In this document: positions 1-8,328 of the stretch, piece by piece
Layout of the letters: every line of letters begins with the position of its first letter
How positions within the stretch are numbered: the first letter of the stretch is position 1
From: Enterococcus sp. DIV1094
GTDB taxonomy: Bacteria; Bacillota; Bacilli; Lactobacillales; Enterococcaceae
Reading direction: 5' to 3'
Length of the DNA: 64,000 nucleotides
NCBI RefSeq assembly: GCF_017316305.2
Contig: NZ_CP147250.1
Coordinates: 2,045,001 to 2,109,000, forward strand
Notes under the pieces: generated by a model
What the model was told of the DNA's origin: nothing
What the model saw: only the letters and a program-made list of their open reading frames with translations
The model's database searches: none
Position numbers and translations under genes: made by a program

Positions 1-842
1 CAAATAGTTCAAATTCTCGTGATTTAAATAATTACTTGAACAAATTATTGCGTAAAGACGCGATCAAATTGCGTCAATTAGTGGCAGAAGGAAAAACAAG
101 TGAAGAGATCCAAGTAGAAAAAGAAAAAATGCTAGCTGGCATCTATCAGTTTCTAACGATCTCATTGGGAACACCGCCAACTGAATTTGATTTTGAGTAT
201 CGTGATGAAGAAAAAAATTATCATATCGATCAACAATTGACGCCTCAAATGTTTTACGACAAATATATTGGTGTAAATTTGGATGATTATGTAAGTATCA
301 TCAATGCACCTACAGCGGACAAACCTTATGATCGTTCTTATACGGTTGAAATGCTAGGGAATGTCGTTGGGGGCAAAGAAGTCAAATATCTAAATGTCGA
401 CATGACGACTTTCAAAAACTTGGCGATTGCTCAACTGGAACAAGGAGAGTCTGTGTGGTTTGGTTGTGATGTTGGTCAATCTTCTACAAGAGATAGTGGG
501 ATCATGGCAACAGATGTTTATGAGATGGATGAATTATTCGATTTAGATTTTTCTATGACAAAAGCGGAGCGTTTAGATCATGGAGAAAGCTTGATGACTC
601 ACGCGATGGTCTTGACTGGTGTGGATTTGGTTGATGGAAAATCGACGAAATGGAAAGTGGAAAACAGCTGGGGAGAAAAAGTCGGAGATAAAGGATTCTT
701 TGTGATGAGCGACGAGTGGATGGATGAATACACGTATCAAATCGTTGTCCGCAAAGACTTATTGACGGAAGAACAACTAGCAGCTTTCAATGCTGAGCCA
801 ACTTTATTAGCACCATGGGATCCAATGGGGGCATTAGCTTAA
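1..842 (+). CDS. pepC: Aminopeptidase C (bleomycin hydrolase family), 5' end cut off
   Basis: This is the C-terminal part of a cysteine aminopeptidase of peptidase family C1B, a cytosolic hexameric enzyme that trims N-terminal residues from peptides. The reading frame is open from base 3, so the true start lies left of the window; a TTG at 36 is internal. About 279 residues of a family of roughly 440-450 are present, so the active-site cysteine half is missing. The catalytic His lies in a THAMVLTG motif (codon 600-602) and the catalytic Asn in VENSWG (codon 663-665). The protein ends in the MGALA-type tail typical of the family. A strong hairpin terminator follows. Confidence 0.95.
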   Translation, partial: NSSNSRDLNNYLNKLLRKDAIKLRQLVAEGKTSEEIQVEKEKMLAGIYQFLTISLGTPPTEFDFEYRDEEKNYHIDQQLTPQMFYDKYIGVNLDDYVSIINAPTADKPYDRSYTVEMLGNVVGGKEVKYLNVDMTTFKNLAIAQLEQGESVWFGCDVGQSSTRDSGIMATDVYEMDELFDLDFSMTKAERLDHGESLMTHAMVLTGVDLVDGKSTKWKVENSWGEKVGDKGFFVMSDEWMDEYTYQIVVRKDLLTEEQLAAFNAEPTLLAPWDPMGALA

Positions 843-855
843 TTACGAAATCAGT

Positions 856-900
856 AAAAACAGATACAGAAGCCTCGATGGTTTTCTGTGTCTGTTTTTA
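856..900 (+). terminator. Rho-independent terminator of pepC
   Basis: Arms 856-871 and 884-899 pair as AAAAACAGATACAGAA with its near-complement, followed by a T-rich end. It closes the pepC transcript. Confidence 0.85.
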
Positions 901-936
901 TTTGTTTTCTTGATTTCAGGTTTTTATAAATACCTG

Positions 937-945
937 TGTTATACT
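937..945 (+). promoter_or_regulatory. Extended -10 promoter of the fructosamine-kinase-like gene
   Basis: TGT followed by TATACT (940-945) forms an extended -10 element; no good -35 is seen at 17 bp. The leader behind it has an AAAGGAG at 957-963 before a 9-codon reading frame (TTG at 964) and two small hairpins before the real ribosome site at about 1012. Whether the short frame is translated is unknown. Confidence 0.5.
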
Positions 946-1024
946 TTTAACTAATAAAGGAGTTGTTGTGGGCGTACTTGATCGATGAATGATCGATCTT
1001 GCGAAATAGCAAGGAGGAGCGAAA

Positions 1025-1858
1025 ATGGATATTCAAGAAGTGTTGGCAGAGATTCGTTTAAGTGGGAAAGTTATACCAATTACTGGGGGAGATGTAAATC
1101 AAAACTATCGAATTGAAGAACAACAGAAATCTTATTTTTTAAAAATCCATCCTCATGTGACGAAACGCTTTTTTGAAGCAGAAGTGGATGGCTTAAAAGA
1201 GTTGGCACCACATGTACGCGTACCTGAAACGTATATGTTAGGGGAAACAAATGAAGGTGCATATCTATTGATGGAATGGATCGAACCAGGAAAAGGTGAT
1301 CCACGTGAACTTGCAAAAGACTTAGTAAAGATCCACCGTTCGACTGCACCACAGTTTGGGTTTCGCAAAGATAATTATTTAGGCAGTTTACCACAAATCA
1401 ATACGTTCGAAGAAGATTGGTGGACGTTCTTTTTTAAAAATCGTTTGGAAGCTCAAATTGATGTGGCTGAGAAAAATAATCGGTGGAATGACACCCGCCA
1501 AAAAGAGTATCGGCGGTTGAAAGAAGAAGTATTGAGTCGTGAAGTTCATCAAAAGATCATTCCTAGCCTCTTGCATGGAGATTTATGGAGTGGTAATGTT
1601 TTCTATGATAGACAAGGAAGACCAGTGTTTATCGATCCAGCAGTTTCTTATGGGAATCGTGAACAAGATATTGCGATGAGTCAGTTATTCGGCGGATTTC
1701 GCCCAGAATTCTTGGAAGCTTATCAAGAAAGCTGGCCATTGGACGAAGGGTGGGAGACTCGCCTGCCACTGTACCAACTCTATTACTTGTTAGCCCATCT
1801 CAACATGTTTGGCGAGAGTTATGGCACACAGGTCGATCATATATTAATGAAGAAGTAA
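1025..1858 (+). CDS. Fructosamine kinase family protein
   Basis: The 277-residue protein has the aminoglycoside-phosphotransferase/protein-kinase-like fold of the FN3K family, which phosphorylates sugar adducts on amines so that glycated proteins or amino acids can be repaired. The catalytic loop HGDLWSGN is at residues 184-191 (Asp186 as base, Asn191 for magnesium). The metal-binding Asp204 sits in FIDPA, and the ATP-lobe lysine is probably Lys40 in YFLKIHP. The start is fixed by AGGAGG 8 bases upstream. Only 16 bases separate it from the thioesterase gene, so the two are probably cotranscribed. The substrate cannot be told from sequence. Confidence 0.85.
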   Translation: MDIQEVLAEIRLSGKVIPITGGDVNQNYRIEEQQKSYFLKIHPHVTKRFFEAEVDGLKELAPHVRVPETYMLGETNEGAYLLMEWIEPGKGDPRELAKDLVKIHRSTAPQFGFRKDNYLGSLPQINTFEEDWWTFFFKNRLEAQIDVAEKNNRWNDTRQKEYRRLKEEVLSREVHQKIIPSLLHGDLWSGNVFYDRQGRPVFIDPAVSYGNREQDIAMSQLFGGFRPEFLEAYQESWPLDEGWETRLPLYQLYYLLAHLNMFGESYGTQVDHILMKK

Positions 1859-1874
1859 CTGGAGGTTTTTTCTT

Positions 1875-2624
1875 TTGACACAAAAATATACAAAAAAACA
1901 TGAAGTATCTTACTATGAATGTGATATCAATCAAACAATGACGTTTCCGTCGATGTTAGGAGTTGTTATCAAAACTTCGGAAGATCAAAGTGATCATTTA
2001 AATCGAGGAACCGATTTTGTTAGCGGATTTGGTTTGACTTGGGTGATCACAAATTATTCAATGAAAATCAATCGCTTGCCTCATGTAGGTGAAAATATCG
2101 CTATCACTACACAAGCGATGCAGTACAACAAATTCTTCTGTTATCGTAATTTTTGGATCCATGATGAGGAAGGCAATGAATTAGTTGAGATCGAATCAGT
2201 ATTTGTCTTGATGGATCTAGTGAATCGTAAGATGAGCAGCGTTAATGAAGAGATCATTGCACCTTTTGAGAGTGAAAAAATCAAGAAAATCAAACGTCAA
2301 GAAAAAATTGAGCCAATCGAATCAGGGTTAATGTTACCTTATCGCGTGCGGTTTTACGATATTGATAGTAATCAACACGTGAACAATGCAATGTATTTCA
2401 ACTGGATCATTGATGTTCTTGGGTATGATTTTCTTACTACGCACACACCTAAACATGTGTTGATCCGTTTTGATAAAGAAGTTGAATATGGCAATGAGAT
2501 TGAAAGCCATTATGAACAAGTCGCTTCTGGAACAGAGGTAAAAACAAGGCATGAAATCAGAATGCAAGGACAACTGTATTGTGTTGCGAATATCTTGTGG
2601 GAGAAAAAAGAGGTAACAAAATAA
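1875..2624 (+). CDS. Acyl-ACP thioesterase (FatA/FatB family)
   Basis: The 249-residue protein has two consecutive hotdog folds, as in plant-type acyl-ACP thioesterases of Lactobacillales. The first half begins HEVSYYECDINQTMTFPSML and the second contains RVRFYDIDSNQHVNN, the typical Asp/Asn/His-bearing helix region. The enzyme releases free fatty acids from acyl carrier protein in the cytosol and so can adjust chain length in lipid synthesis. TTG is taken as the start because GGAGG lies 9 bases before it and no ATG fits. Its stop overlaps the outer arm of the terminator that faces the convergent asparaginase gene. Confidence 0.85.
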   Translation: MTQKYTKKHEVSYYECDINQTMTFPSMLGVVIKTSEDQSDHLNRGTDFVSGFGLTWVITNYSMKINRLPHVGENIAITTQAMQYNKFFCYRNFWIHDEEGNELVEIESVFVLMDLVNRKMSSVNEEIIAPFESEKIKKIKRQEKIEPIESGLMLPYRVRFYDIDSNQHVNNAMYFNWIIDVLGYDFLTTHTPKHVLIRFDKEVEYGNEIESHYEQVASGTEVKTRHEIRMQGQLYCVANILWEKKEVTK

Positions 2625-2720
2625 ATCGAGTAGTACAAGTTTATGACAGAAGTGTTTCATCCTTTTCTAATAGGATGAAACGCTCGCTGCTATCATCTTG
2701 TACTACTCGATTCGTCTTTT
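2624..2720. terminator. Nested bidirectional terminator between thioesterase and asparaginase genes
   Basis: A perfect 16-bp outer inverted repeat (2624-2639 with 2697-2712, AATCGAGTAGTACAAG) encloses a second 10-bp hairpin (2654-2663 with 2672-2681, GTTTCATCCT). T-runs flank it on the plus strand (TCGTCTTTT) and A-runs on the other side, so it can end transcription from both directions. Confidence 0.8.
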
Positions 2721-3687
2721 ATTGGGTCATAAATTGAATGAGATTTTCTTCTGCTAAGCCACCATTGATGGCGATCAAAAGTTTTAGTCTGGCTTTTTGA
2801 CTATTGATACTATTACAAAAAATAACCCCCATGTTTGCGAGGTCTTTTCCGCCACCTTCGTAATCGTAGACGGGTTCAGCAATTCCATTGAAACAACGGG
2901 ATACTAACACGACTGGGATTTTTTGGACCAAAAGTTTCTTTAGCGCAGTCAATGCCTGTGGTGGAAGATTCCCAGCGCCTAATGCTTCAATGACTAAGCC
3001 ATCAACTTTCGTGTGTGCAAGTGCTTCGAGTAAATCACCTTGCATACCGGCATAGGCTTTGACGATTGGGATCGTTCCTTCGACTGACGCGATATCTAGT
3101 CTTTGTACCTCAAGTAATTCTTGCATAAACAAAATGCGATTTTTAGTGATCAAGCCGATTGGTCCTAAGGTAGGGGTACGAAAGGTAGCGACATTTGTCG
3201 TATGGGTTTTAGTGACATAACGTGCGGAGTGGATCTCATCGTTCATCACGACCAAAACGCCTTTGTCTTTTGCCTCATCACAGCTGGCTACACGAATGGC
3301 ACTTTCAAAATTATACAAACCGTCACTTCCTAGCTCATTGCTTGAACGCATGGCGCCTGTCAAGACGATCGGTAGTTTGTCGCCAATGGTTGAATCCAGG
3401 AAAAAAGCTGTTTCTTCTAATGTGTCCGTCCCATGAGTGATTACGACCCCTTGGATGTCAGAAAGAAGTGCTTGGTTGATTCTTTCTTTGAGTTGTAACA
3501 TATGTTTAGGCATGATGTGGGGAGAAGGAAGATTAAAAATGTCTTCCATGATCAGATCCACATTCTCAGGGATTTTTACTTCTGCATCTAATAGTGGGTT
3601 TGCTACGTCTGGACTGACGCCGCCTGTTAAAGAATTTTCTTTCATGGCAATCGTACCGCCTGTGTGTAAGATAAGAATTTTTTTCAT
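2719..3687 (-). CDS. L-asparaginase, type I/II family
   Basis: The 322-residue protein is an asparaginase/glutaminase-family amidohydrolase converting asparagine to aspartate and ammonia. The first active-site threonine lies in LHTGGTIA (Thr12) and the second motif THGTDTLEE contains the Thr87-Asp88 pair. No signal peptide is visible, so a cytosolic enzyme is likely. It stands alone, convergent to the thioesterase gene. GAGGAAG precedes the ATG at 3687. Related glutamyl-tRNA amidotransferase subunit D is excluded by the short length. Confidence 0.9.
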   Translation of the reverse strand: MKKILILHTGGTIAMKENSLTGGVSPDVANPLLDAEVKIPENVDLIMEDIFNLPSPHIMPKHMLQLKERINQALLSDIQGVVITHGTDTLEETAFFLDSTIGDKLPIVLTGAMRSSNELGSDGLYNFESAIRVASCDEAKDKGVLVVMNDEIHSARYVTKTHTTNVATFRTPTLGPIGLITKNRILFMQELLEVQRLDIASVEGTIPIVKAYAGMQGDLLEALAHTKVDGLVIEALGAGNLPPQALTALKKLLVQKIPVVLVSRCFNGIAEPVYDYEGGGKDLANMGVIFCNSINSQKARLKLLIAINGGLAEENLIQFMTQ

Positions 3688-3840
3688 TTTCAGAACTTCC
3701 TCACGAATAATTTTGCATAGGGTTTCTTGATTATTGTATACTATATAAAAGAGTTTTGCTACGAATGAATCAATTGAAATCGATCGGCTAGGAATATAAA
3801 ATGAAGATAATGAATTTTAAACGAATGGAAGTGATTCGCC

Positions 3841-4674
3841 GTGATCAAAATTGGCTTGACTTCATTTAAAGAACATGACAACTTAACAGGAAAAAAGAAT
3901 AATACGCTTTACGATTATGCGAGTGTGCTTTCATTCGTCGAATTAGATACAGCATATTATGGGATCCCTAGGAAATCATCGGTGGAGAAGTGGGTGAATG
4001 AAGTACCCGCATCTTTTCGCTTCGTGATGAAAGCTTATCAAGGTATTAGCGGTCAAGGGGACTGGCAGAAGTACTATCAATCAGAAGAAGAGATGATCGA
4101 GCGTTTTTTAGACGTCATGGCGCCAATGTATGAAGCAGGGAAACTTTTTTGTTTCCTCGTTCAATTCCCCGCTTCGTTCAAGTGTACGAAAGAGAATGTA
4201 GCGTATTTAAGAAAACTAAGAAAATGGTTTGCCGGCTATCCGATAGCGATCGAGTTACGTGATTATTCTTGGTATAGTGAACAGTTTCTATCTCGAACAA
4301 GACAATTTATGACTAAAGCAATGTTTTCCTTAGCGGTCATTGATGAACCACAACTATTAAATACGACGATTCCTTTTGATCCTTATGTTACAAATCCGGA
4401 TTTTACGCTTTTTCGTTTTCATGGAAGAAATGAGCAAGGTTGGCAAGCGAATGATCAGGATTGGCGAAAAAAAAGAACGTTGTATCGATATTCTGAAGAA
4501 GAGTTGCAAGAACTAGCAGCGGCAATCAAAAAAGTAGAAGGATCAACAAAACAGATCGGTGTGATTTTTAATAATAACTCTGGTGGAGATGCGGCCGAAA
4601 ATGCCTTGGCGTTACAAAAAATCTTAGGAATCGAACCAGAGGAGCTTAATCCAAAACAAATCGATTTGTTTTGA
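3841..4674 (+). CDS. DUF72 family protein (YunF/YecE-like)
   Basis: The 277-residue protein belongs to DUF72, a TIM-barrel family of unproven biochemical function. Recognisable family blocks are the beginning IKIGLTSFKEHD, the YYGIPRKSSVEKWVNEVPASFRFVMKAY stretch near residues 45-75, an IELRDYSW block, and RFHGRN with VIFNNNSGGDAAENAL towards the end. The start is GTG with a weak GGAAGTG ribosome site. Lactobacillales genomes often carry it beside HAD phosphatases, as here. No metabolic role is assigned. Confidence 0.8.
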   Translation: MIKIGLTSFKEHDNLTGKKNNTLYDYASVLSFVELDTAYYGIPRKSSVEKWVNEVPASFRFVMKAYQGISGQGDWQKYYQSEEEMIERFLDVMAPMYEAGKLFCFLVQFPASFKCTKENVAYLRKLRKWFAGYPIAIELRDYSWYSEQFLSRTRQFMTKAMFSLAVIDEPQLLNTTIPFDPYVTNPDFTLFRFHGRNEQGWQANDQDWRKKRTLYRYSEEELQELAAAIKKVEGSTKQIGVIFNNNSGGDAAENALALQKILGIEPEELNPKQIDLF

Positions 4675-4798
4675 ATAATTGGTTTCTAGCCAATTTTTGT
4701 CAATATATGTAAAATATGAACGATGTTTATCAATCAGAAATGATAGTATTGGACCATAAATTTAATCAACGAATAATCGAAAGAGGTGATGGAACTAC

Positions 4799-5638
4799 AT
4801 GATCAAAGCAGTTTTTTTTGATATCGATGGCACATTAGTCAATAATCAAGCTAAAGCGTTGGCTTCAACTAAAGATGCGATTGGACAATTACAAAAAAAA
4901 GGCATATTGTGTGGTGTCGCCACTGGACGTAGCCCCGTTAAAATCAAAGAAGTGATTGATGAACTTGAACTAGATATGTTTGTTGTCTACAATGGGCAAT
5001 TAGTCTTTGATCGTGATCACACGATCGTCGACCAGCCATTTGACAAAAAAGTATTGAACGATATCGTCCACTTTTCGGATGCGTATCATCGACAAATCAT
5101 TTTTGGTGGACGGGAACAACTGGATGGTTCAACGACGATGATGTTAGGGCAATCGATCGTCATCAAAAAAATAGTGAATCATTTGCCTAAAAAATTTCCG
5201 GTACGTCTATTGAAAAAAATCTTACAAGTCTTCAGTCCACATCGGCAACGAAAACGGTATGAAACATTAGCGATATTGAACGAGCCGATCTATCAATGTA
5301 TTTTATTGAGCCAAACGTCTGAACAAGAAAAACTTGTCCAACGATTTCCAGAATGCTCGTTCCAACGCTCAAATCCTTATACGGTCGATATTATTCCAAA
5401 AGGCGGTTCTAAATTGTTAGGAATCAAACAGTTTGCGGAAAATAAAGGTATCGCATTGACCGATATCATGGCATTCGGCGACCATTACAATGATGTTGAG
5501 ATGCTAAAAGGTGTGGGGATCGGTGTTGCAATGGGTAATGCCCCAACTGCTGTGAAGCAAGAAGCTGATTTTGTTACGGCGACAAATGAAGATGATGGTA
5601 TTTATAAAGGATTGAAGCATTTTGGTGTAGTACACTGA
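4799..5638 (+). CDS. Cof-type HAD-superfamily phosphatase
   Basis: The 279-residue protein carries the HAD nucleophile motif DIDGT (Asp8 and Asp10), a class IIB cap in the middle, and the C-terminal metal motif GDHYNDVEML. Cof/YidA-type enzymes dephosphorylate sugar phosphates and cofactor precursors in the cytosol; the specific substrate is unknown. A MazG-like gene begins 31 bases after its stop, so the two are probably one transcript. GAGGTG lies upstream of the ATG. Confidence 0.85.
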   Translation: MIKAVFFDIDGTLVNNQAKALASTKDAIGQLQKKGILCGVATGRSPVKIKEVIDELELDMFVVYNGQLVFDRDHTIVDQPFDKKVLNDIVHFSDAYHRQIIFGGREQLDGSTTMMLGQSIVIKKIVNHLPKKFPVRLLKKILQVFSPHRQRKRYETLAILNEPIYQCILLSQTSEQEKLVQRFPECSFQRSNPYTVDIIPKGGSKLLGIKQFAENKGIALTDIMAFGDHYNDVEMLKGVGIGVAMGNAPTAVKQEADFVTATNEDDGIYKGLKHFGVVH

Positions 5639-5669
5639 ACGAGTGTCTGTTAGGAGGAAGAATTTTAGT

Positions 5670-6224
5670 ATGGAACCAGAAACACCTTATCAAAAAGTGG
5701 AACGATTTCATCGGACGTTTGATCCGAGAATCCCAGATCGACCAACTGCTTTTACTAAAAAACATGCGGATGATCGAGCAGGTTTCAAAATCGAAGAGTT
5801 AGTTGAATTTGTAGCAGCAGCGAGTGGTGGCGATGCAGAAAAATTGCATGATTCCGTCCAATATTTGCATCAAGCACTCGATCAAGCAGAGAAAAAAATG
5901 CTTACAAAAAAGGCTTGGGGAGAAGAAAGTTTAGTCGAGCAAGTGGATGCGTTGACAGATTTACTTTATTTTACCTATGGCTCTTTTTCGTTACTTGGCG
6001 TTGATCCTACCAAGATTTTTGACATCGTCCATCAAGCGAATATGGGAAAACTGTTTCCAGATGGCAAACCTCATTATGATCCGATCACGAACAAAGTAAT
6101 GAAACCGGACAATTGGCAGAGAGATTACGCGCCAGAAGACAGGATCGCAAAAGAAATCCAAAAGCAAATAAGTAGGGCGGATCAGCTAAAATCTTTCGCA
6201 GAAAAACCGTCAGCAAGCGATTAG
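5670..6224 (+). CDS. MazG-like / phosphoribosyl-ATP pyrophosphohydrolase-like nucleotide pyrophosphatase
   Basis: An all-alpha NTP-pyrophosphatase-like protein of 184 residues. The acidic metal motif EELVEF with its partner EQVDALTDLLYF fits the EExxE...ExxD pattern of MazG/HisE-like enzymes, which hydrolyse nucleoside triphosphates to monophosphate and pyrophosphate. The middle contains the MGKLFPDGKPHYDP block seen in this subfamily. ATG at 5670 is preferred over the in-frame GTG at 5643 because AGGAGGAAG lies at 5652-5660. A house-cleaning role is inference from the family. Confidence 0.75.
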   Translation: MEPETPYQKVERFHRTFDPRIPDRPTAFTKKHADDRAGFKIEELVEFVAAASGGDAEKLHDSVQYLHQALDQAEKKMLTKKAWGEESLVEQVDALTDLLYFTYGSFSLLGVDPTKIFDIVHQANMGKLFPDGKPHYDPITNKVMKPDNWQRDYAPEDRIAKEIQKQISRADQLKSFAEKPSASD

Positions 6225-6247
6225 TTGCTAAAAATATAGATTATCCA

Positions 6248-6334
6248 CGTGCAAAAAAGATTTTTTACGTAGGTAGTGTATGAGTGAACAGAGTGTGTTA
6301 TAATATAAAATAGATGTCTTTTTGCACGAAAGAC
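6248..6334 (+). promoter_or_regulatory. ezrA promoter region flanked by an inverted repeat
   Basis: An extended -10 (TGT-TATAAT, TATAAT at 6299-6304) lies between inverted copies CGTGCAAAAAAGA (6248-6260) and TCTTTTTGCACG (6317-6328). A second small hairpin, GTCTTT/AAAGAC, overlaps the right copy. The leader to the ezrA start is about 110 bases. Confidence 0.5.
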
Positions 6335-6421
6335 GTATTAACAATGTTATGCAAAATCAGATTCGTCTGATCATAAACAAATATAGACAGTAGATGCATA
6401 TTGAAAACGGAGGAACCTTAA

Positions 6422-8143
6422 ATGGGAAATAATGTTATCATCGGGATCGTCATTGCAATCATTATAGTCGCCATTCTGGCTTTTTTGGTTAGTTACGTAA
6501 TGAAGAAAAAAAACCAAGATCGATTGGACGTCTTAGAAAAACGCAAGGAAGAATTATTCGACTTGCCTGTGATTGAAGAAGTTGACGATGTCAAAAAAAT
6601 GCATCTAGTGGGGCAAAGCCAAAATACCTTTCGTGAATGGAGTCAAAAATGGAATGACATCTCTACCTCATCATTTGCCGAGTTAGAAAGTCAAATCTTT
6701 GAAGTCGAAAATCTCAATGAGAGCTTTAGATTCTTAAAAGGGAAAAAAGCAGTCGAAGAAGCCGAAGCAACAATGAACCAAATGGAAAAAGAAGTTGCTG
6801 AGATTCGCGATGGTCTGAAAGAGTTGCGTGAAACAGAAGAACGTAATTCCTTGGCTGTTCAACAAGCTTTAGACGTTTATGAGGAATTAAAAGCAACGAT
6901 TCGTGAGGAAGAACAACAATACGGACCAGCTTTACCTGAGTTACAAAAACAAGTGAAAACTATTGAAAATGAGTTCACACAATTTGTTACTCTAAACACT
7001 TCTGGTGATCCAGTTGAAGCGCGTGAAGTGCTAGATAAAGCAGAAAAACACACGTATGAAGTAGATGCTTTAATGAAAAAAATTCCTCCATTATTCGAAG
7101 ATTTGAATACGACTTTCCCAGCGCAAGTTGAGGAGATCCAAGAGACGTATGACCGCTTGATCAAAGAGGAGTATGTTTTTCCAGAAGAAAACCTAGTTGG
7201 CGATATCGAAACGATCAATCGTCGAATCGAACGTTCGTTGATCAATATTGAGAAAACGGAAGTTGAAACTGTAGAATTTGAAAATCGTGAAACGGCCAAT
7301 CTGATCGATGCACTATATGATATATTAGAGCGTGAGATGGAAGCACAGGCTTTTGTCGCTAAAAACCAAGCAACGATCGAACAATATATCAAACATGCGA
7401 CGAAAAACAATCGTCAATTGTTGATCGAATTAGATCATACCGCTCAAAGTTATACATTGAACCATAATGAGATCGGGCGTGTCCGTGGTTTCCAAACAGA
7501 AGTGGAAGAGATCGAACGTCAAAACGAGCAGATCAAACCACAGCTGCAACAACACGAAGTTCCTTACTCAGAAGTGAGAACGTTCTACAAAAAAGTTTTC
7601 AAAGTGTTAGAAGATATTGAAAACCAACAGGTTGAAATCAGCGATTCTTTACACGAACTAAGAAAAGGTGAAAAAGAAGCGCAAGAAAAAATCGATACAT
7701 TCGAATTTAAATTGCGTAGTCTTAAACGGTTTGTTGAAAAACAACGATTACCAGGTTTGCCAAATGATTATCTAGAGTTTTTCTTTGTGGCAACAGAACG
7801 CATTGAAGAATTGAGTACTGTGTTGAATAAAATCAGAGTCAACATGGATGAAGTCGAACGTCTTGTCGCATTATGCGAAGAAGACTTAGAGTTACTAGAT
7901 AAGAAAACTCACGATCTAGTGGATGCAGCAGCATTGACCGAACAAATGTTGCAATATGCGAACCGTTACCGCCACACACACGAAGAAGTGAAAGAAGCGA
8001 TTGAAAAGAGTTATTACTTATTCAATAAAGAATATCACTATCAAGAAGCTTTGGATGAGATCGGCACAGCATTAGAGCGCACAGAACCAGGTGCATTCAA
8101 ACGAATTGAAGATTTTTACTTCAATCATCCTGATTTAGTATGA
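6422..8143 (+). CDS. ezrA: Septation ring formation regulator EzrA
   Basis: The 573-residue protein has one N-terminal transmembrane helix (about residues 4-25) followed by a long, charged coiled-coil region, the layout and length of EzrA. In Firmicutes EzrA is a membrane-anchored negative regulator of FtsZ ring assembly that also links division to cell-wall synthesis. GGAGG precedes the ATG. It stands between the MazG-like gene and the cysteine desulfurase, as in other enterococci. A strong terminator begins 14 bases after the stop. Confidence 0.95.
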   Translation: MGNNVIIGIVIAIIIVAILAFLVSYVMKKKNQDRLDVLEKRKEELFDLPVIEEVDDVKKMHLVGQSQNTFREWSQKWNDISTSSFAELESQIFEVENLNESFRFLKGKKAVEEAEATMNQMEKEVAEIRDGLKELRETEERNSLAVQQALDVYEELKATIREEEQQYGPALPELQKQVKTIENEFTQFVTLNTSGDPVEAREVLDKAEKHTYEVDALMKKIPPLFEDLNTTFPAQVEEIQETYDRLIKEEYVFPEENLVGDIETINRRIERSLINIEKTEVETVEFENRETANLIDALYDILEREMEAQAFVAKNQATIEQYIKHATKNNRQLLIELDHTAQSYTLNHNEIGRVRGFQTEVEEIERQNEQIKPQLQQHEVPYSEVRTFYKKVFKVLEDIENQQVEISDSLHELRKGEKEAQEKIDTFEFKLRSLKRFVEKQRLPGLPNDYLEFFFVATERIEELSTVLNKIRVNMDEVERLVALCEEDLELLDKKTHDLVDAAALTEQMLQYANRYRHTHEEVKEAIEKSYYLFNKEYHYQEALDEIGTALERTEPGAFKRIEDFYFNHPDLV

Positions 8144-8157
8144 TCGCGTGATCAAAA

Positions 8158-8196
8158 AAGACAACACAGGCAATTGCCAAGTGTTGTCTTTTTTTC
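8158..8196 (+). terminator. Terminator of ezrA
   Basis: Perfect 10-bp stem AAGACAACAC (8158-8167) with GTGTTGTCTT (8181-8190), followed by a T-run. Confidence 0.9.
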
Positions 8197-8268
8197 AGGA
8201 ACTGAGCCATCAAGACCGATCAGTGAGGAGTGTTCAATTGTTTTTATCTTGTCTCAAACAAACGCCTC

Positions 8269-8297
8269 TTGAAAGCGTAATGGACAACCGTTATAAT
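8269..8297 (+). promoter_or_regulatory. Promoter of the cysteine desulfurase-thiI operon
   Basis: TTGAAA (8269-8274), a 17-bp spacer and TATAAT (8292-8297) give a near-consensus sigma-A promoter about 30 bases before the start codon. Confidence 0.8.
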
Positions 8298-8328
8298 AGA
8301 AAAGAATTTCAAAAAAGAAGGGTTTTAT

